A stretch of DNA of 64,000 nt from Pseudomonas bharatica CSV86 (lineage in GTDB: Bacteria; Pseudomonadota; Gammaproteobacteria; Pseudomonadales; Pseudomonadaceae): NCBI RefSeq assembly GCF_000319305.2, contig NZ_AMWJ02000004.1, forward strand, positions 124,001 to 188,000, given 5' to 3'. Of this stretch, positions 7,604 to 16,605 are shown piece after piece; position 1 is the stretch's first letter; each line of letters begins with the position of its first letter. The notes beneath the pieces are model-generated. The model had not been told where the DNA came from, ran no database searches, and was given only the letters and a program-made list of their open reading frames with translations. A program made the position numbers and the translations under genes.

Positions 7604-8380
7604 CTAGTGCTTGGGCGGCTCGCTCGCATCCACCCCAAACCATTTCTTCGACAATTCGCTCAGCCGGCCATCGTCCTTGACCCGTTGCAACGCGTTGTCC
7701 AGCGCACTCTGGAACGCCGGGTTGCCCTTCTGGAACGGAATCGCCAGCTTCAGCACCGGCCCCACCGTCGCGCCCTCGGTAACCGGCAGGTTGCGTTCCT
7801 TGATTGCATAGGGAATCAGCAGCCGATCACTGACGGCGCCGTCGATCTGGTCGTCCGCCACTTCCTTGATCGGCTGGATCGCATCCTTGTAACTGCGCAG
7901 GTCCACGCCCTCGACGCTCTGTGCCTGGGCGGCGAACGAGCTGCCCTGGACCACCCCGAGGCTGTGGCCCTTGAAGGCTTCGAGGTCATGCAGCGGGCGC
8001 TTTTCTTCCTGGCGCACGATCAGTTGGGCGATGGTGTAACTGTAGGGATTGCTGAAATCCAGGCGCTCTTTCAGTTCTGCGGTAGTGGCAATCTGATTAA
8101 TCGCCACATCGTACTTGCCGCTCTCCACACCTGGCAGAAGTTCGGCCGGGTCCACCACGATGAAGTCGGCATTTACGTCCAGCTCTTTGGCGAGCATCTG
8201 CCCCAGTTCCACTTCGAACCCGCTCAGTTGCCCGGCGGTATCACGGAAGTTGAACGGCGGCGTTTTAGCTTCAATGGCGATTCGCAATTCGTTGCGGTCG
8301 GCGATTTCGTCGAGAATATCCGCATGTGCCCACGGGCTGAGCAGGCTGGCGGCCAATAGTGCCCCGGTAAAGAAACGCAT
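7604..8380 (-). CDS. Periplasmic amino-acid-binding protein (solute-binding family 3)
   Basis: A 258-residue protein with a clear signal peptide (MRFFTGALLAASLLSPWAHA, cleavage after AHA). The mature part begins ILDEIADRNELRIAIEAKTPPFNF and contains GFEVELGQMLAKEL and DVAINQIATTAELKERLDFS, the usual family 3 binding-protein landmarks for polar amino-acid ABC uptake. No permease or ATPase gene is adjacent, so it either serves a transporter encoded elsewhere or acts as a sensor. The homologue at the same position in P. aeruginosa also stands alone next to serA. The ligand cannot be determined from sequence. Confidence 0.85.
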   Translation of the reverse strand: MRFFTGALLAASLLSPWAHADILDEIADRNELRIAIEAKTPPFNFRDTAGQLSGFEVELGQMLAKELDVNADFIVVDPAELLPGVESGKYDVAINQIATTAELKERLDFSNPYSYTIAQLIVRQEEKRPLHDLEAFKGHSLGVVQGSSFAAQAQSVEGVDLRSYKDAIQPIKEVADDQIDGAVSDRLLIPYAIKERNLPVTEGATVGPVLKLAIPFQKGNPAFQSALDNALQRVKDDGRLSELSKKWFGVDASEPPKH

Positions 8381-8540
8381 CTGAGCCCCTTCTTCTCATT
8401 GGCAATTAAACACAGGGTTGCCGCGGCTTCTGTCATGGCCCCGATCAAGAGCCCCTTGTGACCGCATCCTTCCCCGGATGTTTAACCCTAGTTGAAATAT
8501 TTCCGTCGGAATCATGCAACTTCATGTTTTCAAGGCAAAT

Positions 8541-8572
8541 AAAAAAGGGAGGCCATCAAGGCCTCCCTTTTC
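8541..8572 (-). terminator. Rho-independent terminator of serA
   Basis: A hairpin with perfect stem AAGGGAGGCC / GGCCTCCCTT, loop ATCAA, flanked by A and T runs, lies just after the serA stop on the minus strand. Its symmetric A/T flanks could stop transcription from both sides. Confidence 0.9.
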
Positions 8573-8587
8573 AACAGCGCAAGGAGC

Positions 8588-9817
8588 TCAGAACAGAACG
8601 CGGGAACGGATGGTGCCCTTGACCTGTTGCAGTTTCTCTTGAGCCAGGTCCGAGTACTCGGCGTCCACGTCGATTACCACGTAACCCACTTTCTCGTTGG
8701 TCTGCAGGAACTGACCGGAGATGTTGATGCCGTTCTCGGCGAAGACCTTGTTGATCTCGCTGAGCACGCCCGGGATGTTTTCGTGGATGTGCAGCAGGCG
8801 GTGCTTGCCCGGGTGGGCCGGCAGGGCGACTTCCGGGAAGTTGACCGACGACACCGAGGTACCGTTGTCGCTGTACTTGACCAGCTTCTCCGCCACTTCC
8901 AGGCCGATGTTGGCCTGGGCTTCGGCGGTGGAGCCGCCGATGTGCGGGGTCAGGATCACGTTGTCCAGGCCACGCAGCGGGCTTTCGAACTCTTCGTCGT
9001 TGGAGCGCGGCTCGACCGGGAACACGTCGATGGCGGCGCCGATCAGGTGCTTGTCCTTGATCGCGGCAGCCAGGTGTTCCAGCTGGACCACGGTACCGCG
9101 GGCGGCGTTGATCAGGATCGAGCCCTTCTTCATCGCACGGATTTCCTTCTCGCCGATCATCCACTGGGTGGATGGCAGCTCAGGTACGTGCAGCGAGACG
9201 ATATCGGCCAGGCCCAGCAGTTCGTGCAGGCTGGTGACCTGGGTGGCGTTGCCCAGCGGCAGCTTGGTCAGCGGATCGAAGAAGAACACCTGCATGCCCA
9301 GGCTTTCGGCCAGGACCGACAGTTGGGTACCGATCGAGCCATAGCCGACGATGCCCAGCTTCTTGCCGCGGATCTCGAAGGAGTTGGCCGCACTCTTGAT
9401 CCAGCCGCCACGGTGGCAGGACGCATTTTTCTCGGGGATGCCGCGCAGCAGCAGGATGGCCTCGGCCAGCACCAGCTCGGCAACGGAGCGGGTGTTGGAG
9501 TACGGCGCGTTGAACACGGCGATGCCGCGCTCGCGGGCTGCGTCCAGGTCGACCTGGTTGGTGCCGATGCAGAAGCAGCCGACGGCAACCAGTTTCTTGG
9601 CGCAGTCGAAGATCTCTTCGGTCAGTTGGGTGCGGGAGCGGATACCGATGAAGTGGGCATCGGCGATCTTTTCCTTCAGATCGGCTTCCGGCAGGGAGCC
9701 GGTGAGGTACTCGATGTTGGTGTACCCGGCGGCCTTGAGGACGTCCACGGCGTTCTGGTGGACCCCTTCGAGAAGAAGGAACTTGATCTTGCTCTTATCG
9801 AGAGAAGTCTTGCTCAT
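8588..9817 (-). CDS. serA: D-3-phosphoglycerate dehydrogenase
   Basis: A 409-residue cytosolic enzyme that oxidises 3-phosphoglycerate to 3-phosphohydroxypyruvate, the first step of serine synthesis; SerA can also reduce 2-oxoglutarate to D-2-hydroxyglutarate. Substrate-binding domain includes IGIRSRTQLT; the Rossmann motif is GIVGYGSIGTQLS (about residues 155-167); the catalytic His is in LTPHIGGSTAEAQ. A C-terminal ACT domain (about 335-409, LLHIHENIPGVLSEINKVFA) gives serine feedback control. The length equals the E. coli type of about 410. The divergent gene at 9990 encodes D-2-hydroxyglutarate dehydrogenase, its functional partner. Confidence 0.97.
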   Translation of the reverse strand: MSKTSLDKSKIKFLLLEGVHQNAVDVLKAAGYTNIEYLTGSLPEADLKEKIADAHFIGIRSRTQLTEEIFDCAKKLVAVGCFCIGTNQVDLDAARERGIAVFNAPYSNTRSVAELVLAEAILLLRGIPEKNASCHRGGWIKSAANSFEIRGKKLGIVGYGSIGTQLSVLAESLGMQVFFFDPLTKLPLGNATQVTSLHELLGLADIVSLHVPELPSTQWMIGEKEIRAMKKGSILINAARGTVVQLEHLAAAIKDKHLIGAAIDVFPVEPRSNDEEFESPLRGLDNVILTPHIGGSTAEAQANIGLEVAEKLVKYSDNGTSVSSVNFPEVALPAHPGKHRLLHIHENIPGVLSEINKVFAENGINISGQFLQTNEKVGYVVIDVDAEYSDLAQEKLQQVKGTIRSRVLF

Positions 9818-9989
9818 CTGCGTAAACCTGTGTCCCGGAGAAAAATGGCTGGGAAGTGAAGCTGTCGCAGAATCGGCGGGGAAGCACGATCAGCGGGGGG
9901 CGTATGCTAGCATACCGGCGCCGCGCTCAGACCATCCCCGGCACGTGAAGTGTGCTCAGGGTGACCATGAATAGTTCGAGAGTTCCATC

Positions 9990-11387
9990 ATGATCGATCC
10001 CGTTCTGCTTGCTGAACTGACGTCCCTTGTCGAGCCCGGCAAGGTCCTGACCGATGCCCCTTCCCTGGAAGCGTATGGCAAGGACTGGACCAAGCACTTC
10101 CCGCCCGCGCCATCGGCCATCGTCTTTCCCAGGACCGTCGAGCAGGTACAGGCCATCGTCCTCTGGGCCAACCGGCACAGGATCGCCCTGGTGCCCTCGG
10201 GCGGACGCACCGGCCTGTCCGCCGCCGCCGTCGCGGCCAATGGCGAGGTGGTGGTGTCCTTCGACTCCATGAACCGCATCCTCGACTTCAATGCCTTCGA
10301 CCGCACCGTGGTCTGCCAGCCTGGTGTGGTTACCGCACAATTGCAGGCCTTCGCCGAGGAACAGGGGCTGTATTACCCGGTGGATTTCGCCTCGTCGGGT
10401 TCCAGCCAGATTGGCGGCAACATCGGTACCAATGCCGGCGGAATCAAGGTCATTCGCTACGGCATGACCCGCAACTGGGTTGCCGGGCTCAAGGTGGTCA
10501 CCGGCAAGGGCGACCTGCTGGAACTGAACAAGGACCTGATCAAGAACGCCACCGGCTACGATCTGCGCCAGTTGTTCATCGGCGCCGAAGGCACCCTGGG
10601 CTTCGTGGTCGAAGCGACCATGCGCCTGGATCGCGCGCCGAAGAACCTGACCGCGATGGTCCTCGGCACCCCGGATTTCGACTCGATCATGCCGGTGTTG
10701 CACGCCTTTCAGAGCAAGCTGGACCTGACGGCGTTCGAGTTTTTCTCCGACAAGGGCCTGGCCAAGATCCTCGATCGTGGCGATGTACCGGCGCCGTTCG
10801 CCACCGAATGTCCTTTCTATGCCCTGCTGGAGTTCGAGGCCACCACCGAGGATGTCGGCAACGACGCCCTGGCGCTGTTCGAACACTGCGTCGAGCAGGG
10901 CTGGGTGCTGGACGGGGTGATGAGCCAGAGCGAGCAGCAGTTGCGCAATCTGTGGAAACTGCGCGAATACCTGTCGGAAACCATCTCGCACTGGACCCCG
11001 TACAAGAATGATATCTCCGTCACCGTGGCCAAGGTCCCGGCGTTCCTGCGGGATATAGACGTGATCGTCAACGCAAGCTACCCGAATTTCATCGTGGTCT
11101 GGTACGGCCACATCGGTGATGGCAACCTGCATTTGAACATCCTCAAGCCCGACGACATGAGCAAGGACGAGTTCTTCGCCAAATGCGCGGTGGTCAACAA
11201 GCAGGTGTTCGAAGTCGTCGAGAAGTACAACGGATCGATTTCCGCCGAGCATGGTGTCGGCATGACCAAGCGCGACTACCTCGCCTACAGCCGCTCGGCG
11301 GCGGAAATCGACTACATGAAGGCAGTCAAGGCGGTGTTCGATCCCAACGGGATCATGAACCCGGGCAAGATCTTCGCCCCCGAATGA
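9990..11387 (+). CDS. FAD-binding D-2-hydroxyglutarate dehydrogenase (GlcD-like)
   Basis: A 465-residue flavoprotein of the VAO/GlcD family. The FAD-binding PP-loop region shows VPSGGRTGLSAAAV, GGNIGTNAGGIKV and FIGAEGTLGFV. The C-terminal cap ends with the family motif SAEHGVGMTKRDYL and PNGIMNPGKIF; His residues in YGHIGDGNLHLNI probably bind the metal. It oxidises D-2-hydroxyglutarate back to 2-oxoglutarate, passing electrons to an electron-transfer flavoprotein. Divergence from serA fits the coupling known in Pseudomonas, where removal of D-2-hydroxyglutarate made by SerA pulls serine synthesis forward. GlcD-type lactate or glycolate activity is a less likely alternative. It is followed 16 bp later by the FAH-family gene. 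Confidence 0.88.
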   Translation: MIDPVLLAELTSLVEPGKVLTDAPSLEAYGKDWTKHFPPAPSAIVFPRTVEQVQAIVLWANRHRIALVPSGGRTGLSAAAVAANGEVVVSFDSMNRILDFNAFDRTVVCQPGVVTAQLQAFAEEQGLYYPVDFASSGSSQIGGNIGTNAGGIKVIRYGMTRNWVAGLKVVTGKGDLLELNKDLIKNATGYDLRQLFIGAEGTLGFVVEATMRLDRAPKNLTAMVLGTPDFDSIMPVLHAFQSKLDLTAFEFFSDKGLAKILDRGDVPAPFATECPFYALLEFEATTEDVGNDALALFEHCVEQGWVLDGVMSQSEQQLRNLWKLREYLSETISHWTPYKNDISVTVAKVPAFLRDIDVIVNASYPNFIVVWYGHIGDGNLHLNILKPDDMSKDEFFAKCAVVNKQVFEVVEKYNGSISAEHGVGMTKRDYLAYSRSAAEIDYMKAVKAVFDPNGIMNPGKIFAPE

Positions 11388-11403
11388 CCCACAGGAGCCG
11401 GAA

Positions 11404-12069
11404 ATGAGCTATCAGCACCAATATGTAGACGGAACGCGCATCCACTTCCCGCTGGGTAAAGTGGTATGCATCGGGCGCAACTACGCGGAACATGCCAAGG
11501 AACTGGACAACCCGATTCCCACCGAGCCGCTGCTGTTCATCAAGCCGGGCAGTTGCGTGGTGCCCCTGGAAGGTGGTTTCGCCATTCCGGTCGAGCGTGG
11601 CTCGGTGCATTACGAGGCGGAAATCGCCGTGCTGCTGGGCAAGTCCCTGTCGCCGAAGCCCTCCGAGGAAGAAGTGCTGGACGCGATTTCCGGCTTCGCC
11701 CCGGCCCTGGACCTGACCCTGCGCGACCTGCAGTCGCAATTGAAGGACAAGGGCCTGCCCTGGGAACGCGCCAAATGCTTCGATGGTGCCTGTGTCCTGC
11801 CGCCGTTCGTGGTTGGCAGCACCTTCGAAGACCTCGCCGATATCGGTATCCGCCTGACCATCAACGGCGAAGTGCGCCAGGACGGCAACAGTGCGCTGAT
11901 GCTCAACCCGATCGTGCCGATGATCCAGCACATGGCATCGCAGTTTTCCCTGCAGGCTGGCGATGTGATCCTCACCGGCACCCCGGTAGGCGTCGGCCCG
12001 CTGAACCCGGGCGATGAGCTGGTACTGGAGCTGCCAGGCGCCAGCCGTTTCGAAGGCAAGGTGCTCTGA
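11404..12069 (+). CDS. Fumarylacetoacetate hydrolase family protein (acylpyruvase/oxaloacetate decarboxylase-like)
   Basis: A 221-residue single-domain FAH-fold protein. Landmarks are VVCIGRNYAEHAKEL, LLFIKPGSCVVP and the metal-binding acidic set with VHYEAEIAVLLGK, plus SPALDLTLRDLQ-like and GDVILTGTPVGVGPL segments near the C-terminus. Close relatives (FAHD1 type) hydrolyse acylpyruvates or decarboxylate oxaloacetate. The exact substrate is not clear. An AGGAG site precedes the ATG, and the 16-bp distance from the dehydrogenase gene suggests one operon. Confidence 0.88.
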   Translation: MSYQHQYVDGTRIHFPLGKVVCIGRNYAEHAKELDNPIPTEPLLFIKPGSCVVPLEGGFAIPVERGSVHYEAEIAVLLGKSLSPKPSEEEVLDAISGFAPALDLTLRDLQSQLKDKGLPWERAKCFDGACVLPPFVVGSTFEDLADIGIRLTINGEVRQDGNSALMLNPIVPMIQHMASQFSLQAGDVILTGTPVGVGPLNPGDELVLELPGASRFEGKVL

Positions 12070-12074
12070 CCCGG

Positions 12075-12104
12075 AATGGGGCAGCCGCAATGGCTGCCCC
12101 ATTT
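12075..12104 (+). terminator. Probable terminator after the FAH-family gene
   Basis: A stem AATGGGGCAGCC / GGCTGCCCCATT with loop GCAA and a short T-containing tail follows the stop codon at 12069 by 5 bp. The T run is short, so strength is uncertain. Confidence 0.6.
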
Positions 12105-12213
12105 GTCCATTCATTCGTCGGTTTTCCCGTTTTTTTCACAAATCATCTGGATAATTCCCACCCGGTCTTGCGGCTGCTTGCGTCAGCCGGACACAACAAC
12201 AGGAATTTCTCCG

Positions 12214-13152
12214 ATGGCCACCCTGACTTCCGGCTCTTCAGGCGACTCCTTGTCGCCCGCGCGCAAGCGCCCCATCGCCCTGCGCTGGTCCACCTGGTTG
12301 GTGACGGCCGCCGTGATCGGCTACGGCGTGGCCATTGCGATGCATTGGGACGACCGCGGCATGCTGTGGCTGCAGGAGCGCTTCCAGAACCAGGTTACCC
12401 AAAAGGCCAGTGTCTGGTTGCCTGACTACCAGGTCGATATCGATGCCAAGGTGCTGCCAGGCATGGAGGACGATGAGGCCTCCGACCTGTCCTACCATCC
12501 TGGGCGCAAGACCCTGTTCGCGGTCATGGGCAAGAACCCCTTCCTGGTCGAGCTCAACCTCGACGGCGACGTACTGCGCAAGATCCCGCTGCACGGCTGG
12601 TCCAACCCCGAGGGCGTCGCGGTGCTGGCCGATGGTCGCCTGGCCATTACCGACGAGCGCCAGCACAGTCTGACGCTGGTCAGCCTCGACGACGCCACCA
12701 CCGAGCTGAATATCAAGGACTTCCCGCACTACGATCTCGGCCCTTCGGCTAACCAGAACAAGGGTTTCGAGGGTATCGCCTGGGATCCGGCGCAACAGCG
12801 GCTGATCCTCGGTGAAGAGCGTCCGCCTAAGCTGTTCAGCTGGCGTACCGACGGTCGTTCGGACCTGGCCGGGACCAAGCAGGAGCTGGCCAACGACGAC
12901 CTGGACCTGCGCAATCTCTCGGGCCTTGGCGTGGACCCGCGTACGGGCCATCTGCTGGTACTGTCGGCAGACTCCAACATGTTGCTCGAACTGGACAAAC
13001 AGGGCGAGCAGGTCAGCTTCATGACCCTGCTTGGCGGTTTCAATGGCCTGAAGAACCGCATTCCACGGGCCGAAGGCGTGGCCATGGATGAAGCGGGCAC
13101 CCTGTACATGGTCAGTGAGCCGAACCTGTTCTATCGCTTCCACAAGCAATGA
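12214..13152 (+). CDS. SdiA-regulated (YjiK-type) beta-propeller protein, first copy
   Basis: A 312-residue protein beginning at ATG 12214 with an AGGA site. A single N-terminal membrane segment (about residues 28-45) anchors a periplasmic domain built of repeated NHL-like beta-propeller blades: DLSYHPGRKTLFAVMGKN, NPEGVAVLADGRLAITDERQ, GFEGIAWDPAQQRLILGEE, AEGVAMDEAGTLYMVSEPN. This is the SdiA-regulated domain family; the role is unknown. The next gene is a paralogue with the same blades, pointing to tandem duplication. Confidence 0.82.
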   Translation: MATLTSGSSGDSLSPARKRPIALRWSTWLVTAAVIGYGVAIAMHWDDRGMLWLQERFQNQVTQKASVWLPDYQVDIDAKVLPGMEDDEASDLSYHPGRKTLFAVMGKNPFLVELNLDGDVLRKIPLHGWSNPEGVAVLADGRLAITDERQHSLTLVSLDDATTELNIKDFPHYDLGPSANQNKGFEGIAWDPAQQRLILGEERPPKLFSWRTDGRSDLAGTKQELANDDLDLRNLSGLGVDPRTGHLLVLSADSNMLLELDKQGEQVSFMTLLGGFNGLKNRIPRAEGVAMDEAGTLYMVSEPNLFYRFHKQ

Positions 13153-13242
13153 CGGAAGATTTTTCCGATAGTGGCATTAAGCTTCATTTCAGCTGACTAT
13201 GGTGAGATTCAGGCCGTTCCGTTTCCTGCCTGAGTCTTGCCG

Positions 13243-14142
13243 ATGCGCCTGCGTATTCCTCTCCTTGTGTTCCTCGTTGCCCTGCTGGCCGTCCTGGCCT
13301 ATGCCGGGCAGCACTATCGGCTGTACGAGCGCGGCTGGTTCAACCTGAAGACCTGGATGCAGCCGTCCGGCCAGAGCATTGGCCTCGACCGTTATCGCGT
13401 GGTGATCGAGGCCCGTCCCATTGAAGGCCTGTCGGACGATCTGTCGGCCCTGACCTACGACCCCGACCGCAAAAGCCTGTTTACCGTGACCAACACCAAC
13501 CCCGAGCTGATCGAGTTGTCGCTGGAAGGTCGGGTTCTGCGTCGGGTGGCATTGACCGGGTTTGGTGATCCGGAGGCGGTGGAGTATGTCGGGCGTGACA
13601 GCTATGTGATCACCGACGAGCGTCAGCAGCGTCTGATCCGGGTGCGGCTGACGGATGACACGCCGTTCCTCGATGCCAAGGATGCCGAGCAACTGACGCT
13701 GGGTATCGGCCTCAACGGCAACAAGGGCTTCGAAGGGCTGGCCTGGGACCAGCAGGGCAAGCGCCTGTTCGTCGCCAAGGAACGCGACCCGATGCTGATC
13801 TACGAGGTGCATGGTTTCCCTCATGGCAACCCGCAACAGCCGTACGCGGTGCATGTGGTGCAGGACCGCAAGCGGGATTCGCGGTTGTTCGTGCGGGATC
13901 TGTCGAGCCTGCAGTTCGACGAGCGCAGCGGGCATCTGCTGGCCTTGTCGGATGAGTCCAAGCTGGTGCTGGAACTGGATGTGCAAGGGCGGCCGGTGGG
14001 CAGTCTGTCACTGCGCAAGGGGTTCCAGGGCTTGAAGCAGAGCGTGCCGCAGGCGGAGGGGATCGCCATGGATGGGGACGGAACGCTGTATCTGGTGAGT
14101 GAGCCGAACCTGTTCTATGTCTTCAGGAAGGCAGATCGGTAG
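13243..14142 (+). CDS. SdiA-regulated (YjiK-type) beta-propeller protein, second copy
   Basis: A 299-residue paralogue of the preceding protein, starting at ATG 13243 with a membrane anchor (RIPLLVFLVALLAVLAYAG). Blades align motif by motif with the first copy: DLSALTYDPDRKSLFTVTN, DPEAVEYVGRDSYVITDERQ, GFEGLAWDQQGKRLFVAKE, AEGIAMDGDGTLYLVSEPN. The 90-bp gap may contain its own promoter. Both proteins probably face the periplasm; no enzymatic residues are evident. Confidence 0.82.
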   Translation: MRLRIPLLVFLVALLAVLAYAGQHYRLYERGWFNLKTWMQPSGQSIGLDRYRVVIEARPIEGLSDDLSALTYDPDRKSLFTVTNTNPELIELSLEGRVLRRVALTGFGDPEAVEYVGRDSYVITDERQQRLIRVRLTDDTPFLDAKDAEQLTLGIGLNGNKGFEGLAWDQQGKRLFVAKERDPMLIYEVHGFPHGNPQQPYAVHVVQDRKRDSRLFVRDLSSLQFDERSGHLLALSDESKLVLELDVQGRPVGSLSLRKGFQGLKQSVPQAEGIAMDGDGTLYLVSEPNLFYVFRKADR

Positions 14143-14155
14143 AGTAACACCGAAC

Positions 14156-14231
14156 CCTGTGGGAGCGGGTTCACCCGCGATTGCGTCGGTGAATCCACTA
14201 TCGTAATCGCGGGTGAACCCGCTCCCACAGG
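14156..14231. repeat. REP pair (GGGTTCACCCGCGATT type)
   Basis: Arms 14156-14182 and 14205-14231 are perfect 27-bp inverted copies (CCTGTGGGAGCGGGTTCACC ...) separated by 22 bp. This is a second REP sequence family; the same type occurs at 20631-20707. Confidence 0.9.
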
Positions 14232-14247
14232 GGATCGCGTCGCCCCG

Positions 14248-14919
14248 TCAGGCCTTGAGGGTCTTCACGCCTTCACTGGTGCCCAGCAACAGCAGGTCTG
14301 CCGGACGCGCCGCGAACAGGCCGTTGGTGACCACGCCGACGATCGCATTGATCTGGCTTTCCAGCTCCACCGGATTGGTGATCTGCAGGTTGTGCACGTC
14401 GAGGATGATGTTGCCGTTGTCGGTCACCACACCTTCGCGGTACACCGGGTCACCGCCCAGTTTCACCAGCTGGCGCGCCACATGGCTGCGCGCCATCGGG
14501 ATGACTTCGACCGGAAGCGGGAAGGCACCCAGCACCGGCACCAGCTTGCTGGCGTCGGCGATGCAGATAAAGGTTTTCGCCACTGCCGCGACGATTTTCT
14601 CGCGGGTCAGGGCTGCGCCACCGCCCTTGATCAGGTTGAGGCGCTCGTCGCTCTCGTCGGCACCGTCGATGTAGAACTCCAGCTCGCTCACGGTGTTCAG
14701 CTCGTAGACCGGGATGCCATGGCCCTTCAGGCGTGTGGCAGTGGCCTCGGAGCTGGCCACGGCGCCGTCGAAGGCGGTCTTGTGCCGGGCCAGGGCGTCG
14801 ATGAAGCAGTTGGCCGTCGAGCCGGTGCCGACACCAATGATGCTCTTGGCATCCAGGTGCGGCAGGATGAAATCGACAGCGGCCTGGGCGACGGCCTGTT
14901 TGAGTTGGTCCTGGGTCAT
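14248..14919 (-). CDS. rpiA: Ribose-5-phosphate isomerase A
   Basis: A 223-residue enzyme that interconverts ribose 5-phosphate and ribulose 5-phosphate in the pentose phosphate pathway. Motifs are [17 protein letters not shown] (phosphate loop, about residues 24-40), [10 protein letters not shown] (about 82-91, containing the catalytic Asp pair), and [16 protein letters not shown] with the catalytic Glu and Lys region. The length matches RpiA of other proteobacteria. It is divergent from ilvA with 131 bp between start codons. Confidence 0.96.
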   Translation of the reverse strand: MTQDQLKQAVAQAAVDFILPHLDAKSIIGVGTGSTANCFIDALARHKTAFDGAVASSEATATRLKGHGIPVYELNTVSELEFYIDGADESDERLNLIKGGGAALTREKIVAAVAKTFICIADASKLVPVLGAFPLPVEVIPMARSHVARQLVKLGGDPVYREGVVTDNGNIILDVHNLQITNPVELESQINAIVGVVTNGLFAARPADLLLLGTSEGVKTLKA

Positions 14920-15050
14920 GCGGGCTCCGAAGCGGGAGTATCGTGAAGCCGGGCATTATAGCGGCTAAAACCCCGGGTTTGCTGTGGTCGCCCGACAAGG
15001 CGCTGCGGTAGACTCCGATCCCCCGTCCAGCCGCCCGTGATGCTTTCCCG

Positions 15051-16565
15051 ATGCTCGAACAGTACGTCAAGAAGATCCTCACCTCGCGCGTCTATGACGT
15101 CGCCGTGGAAACCCCTCTGCAGGCTGCCGGCCAGCTCAGCAAGCGCCTGGGCAACCAGATCCTGCTCAAGCGCGAAGACCTGCAGCCGGTGTTTTCCTTC
15201 AAGATCCGCGGCGCCTACAACAAGCTGGCGCAGTTGAGCGAGCAGGAGCGCGCGCGCGGCGTGGTCACCGCCTCGGCCGGCAATCATGCCCAGGGTCTGG
15301 CCCTGGCAGCGCGGGAAATGGGGGTCAAGGCGACCATCGTCATGCCGCGCACCACCCCGGAAATCAAGGTTGAAGGTGTGCGCTCCCGCGGCGGCAAGGT
15401 GGTGCTGCATGGCGATTCGTTCCCCGAGGCGCTGGCCTATTCGCTGAAACTGGTCGAGGAAAAGGGCTTCGTCTACGTCCACCCCTACGACGATCCGCAC
15501 ACCATCGCCGGCCAGGGCACCGTGGCCATGGAAATCCTGCGTCAGCACCCGGGCCGCCTGGACGCGATCTTCGTGCCGGTCGGTGGCGGCGGGCTGATCG
15601 CCGGCATCGCCGCCTACGTCAAGTACCTGCGCCCCGAGATCAGGATCATCGGCGTCGAACCGGACGACTCCAACTGCCTGCAGGCCGCCATGGCCGCCGG
15701 CGAGCGCGTGATCCTGCCGCAGGTCGGGCTGTTCGCCGATGGCGTGGCGGTGGCGCAGATCGGCCAGCACACCTTCGACATCTGCAAGGAGCACGTCGAT
15801 GAAGTGATTACCGTCAATACCGACGAGATCTGCGCAGCCATCAAGGATATCTACGACGATACCCGCTCGATCACCGAGCCGGCCGGCGCCCTGGGCGTTG
15901 CCGGGATCAAGAAGTACGTGGAGCAGCACGGCCTGGCCGGCCAGACCCTGGTGGCCATCGACTCCGGCGCCAACGTCAACTTCGACCGCCTGCGCCATGT
16001 CGCCGAACGCGCCGAACTGGGCGAGGGCCGCGAGGCGATCATCGCGGTGACCATTCCCGAGCAGCCGGGCAGCTTCAAGGCGTTCTGCGAGGCGATCGGC
16101 AAGCGCCAGATCACCGAATTCAACTACCGCTACCATTCCGGCAGCGAAGCGCACATTTTCGTCGGCGTACAGACCCACCCGGACAACGATCCGCGCAGCG
16201 CGCTGATCCAGCAACTCACGGAGAAGGGCTTCCCGGTCACCGACCTGACCGACAACGAGCTGGCCAAGCTGCATATCCGCCATATGGTCGGTGGTCACGC
16301 GGTTGGGGTCAGCGATGAAATGGTCCTGCGCTTCGAGTTCCCCGAGCGTCCGGGAGCGCTGTTCAATTTCCTCAACAAGCTGGGCGGGCGCTGGAATATC
16401 TCGATGTTCCACTACCGCAACCATGGCGCGGCGGACGGCCGCGTGGTCGCCGGCCTGCAAGTGCCGGAAGACGAGCGCCACCTGGTGCCGGCGGCGCTGG
16501 CGAAGATCGGCTACCCGTACTGGGACGAAACCGACAACCCGGCGTACCGGCTGTTCCTCGGCTAA
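15051..16565 (+). CDS. ilvA: Threonine ammonia-lyase, biosynthetic
   Basis: A 504-residue PLP enzyme that converts threonine to 2-oxobutanoate, the first step of isoleucine synthesis. The PLP lysine is Lys51 in FSFKIRGAYNK; the phosphate-binding loop is PVGGGGLIAGIA. Two ACT-like regulatory domains follow (about 325-405 and 420-500; ITEFNYRYHSGSEAHIFVGV and WNISMFHYRNHGAADGRVVA), as expected for the allosteric biosynthetic form inhibited by isoleucine. It is followed 40 bp later by a small membrane protein gene on the same strand. Confidence 0.96.
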   Translation: MLEQYVKKILTSRVYDVAVETPLQAAGQLSKRLGNQILLKREDLQPVFSFKIRGAYNKLAQLSEQERARGVVTASAGNHAQGLALAAREMGVKATIVMPRTTPEIKVEGVRSRGGKVVLHGDSFPEALAYSLKLVEEKGFVYVHPYDDPHTIAGQGTVAMEILRQHPGRLDAIFVPVGGGGLIAGIAAYVKYLRPEIRIIGVEPDDSNCLQAAMAAGERVILPQVGLFADGVAVAQIGQHTFDICKEHVDEVITVNTDEICAAIKDIYDDTRSITEPAGALGVAGIKKYVEQHGLAGQTLVAIDSGANVNFDRLRHVAERAELGEGREAIIAVTIPEQPGSFKAFCEAIGKRQITEFNYRYHSGSEAHIFVGVQTHPDNDPRSALIQQLTEKGFPVTDLTDNELAKLHIRHMVGGHAVGVSDEMVLRFEFPERPGALFNFLNKLGGRWNISMFHYRNHGAADGRVVAGLQVPEDERHLVPAALAKIGYPYWDETDNPAYRLFLG

Positions 16566-16605
16566 GCGGCTACGCTTTGAGCAACGCCCCGAGGAAATCG
16601 CCCCC

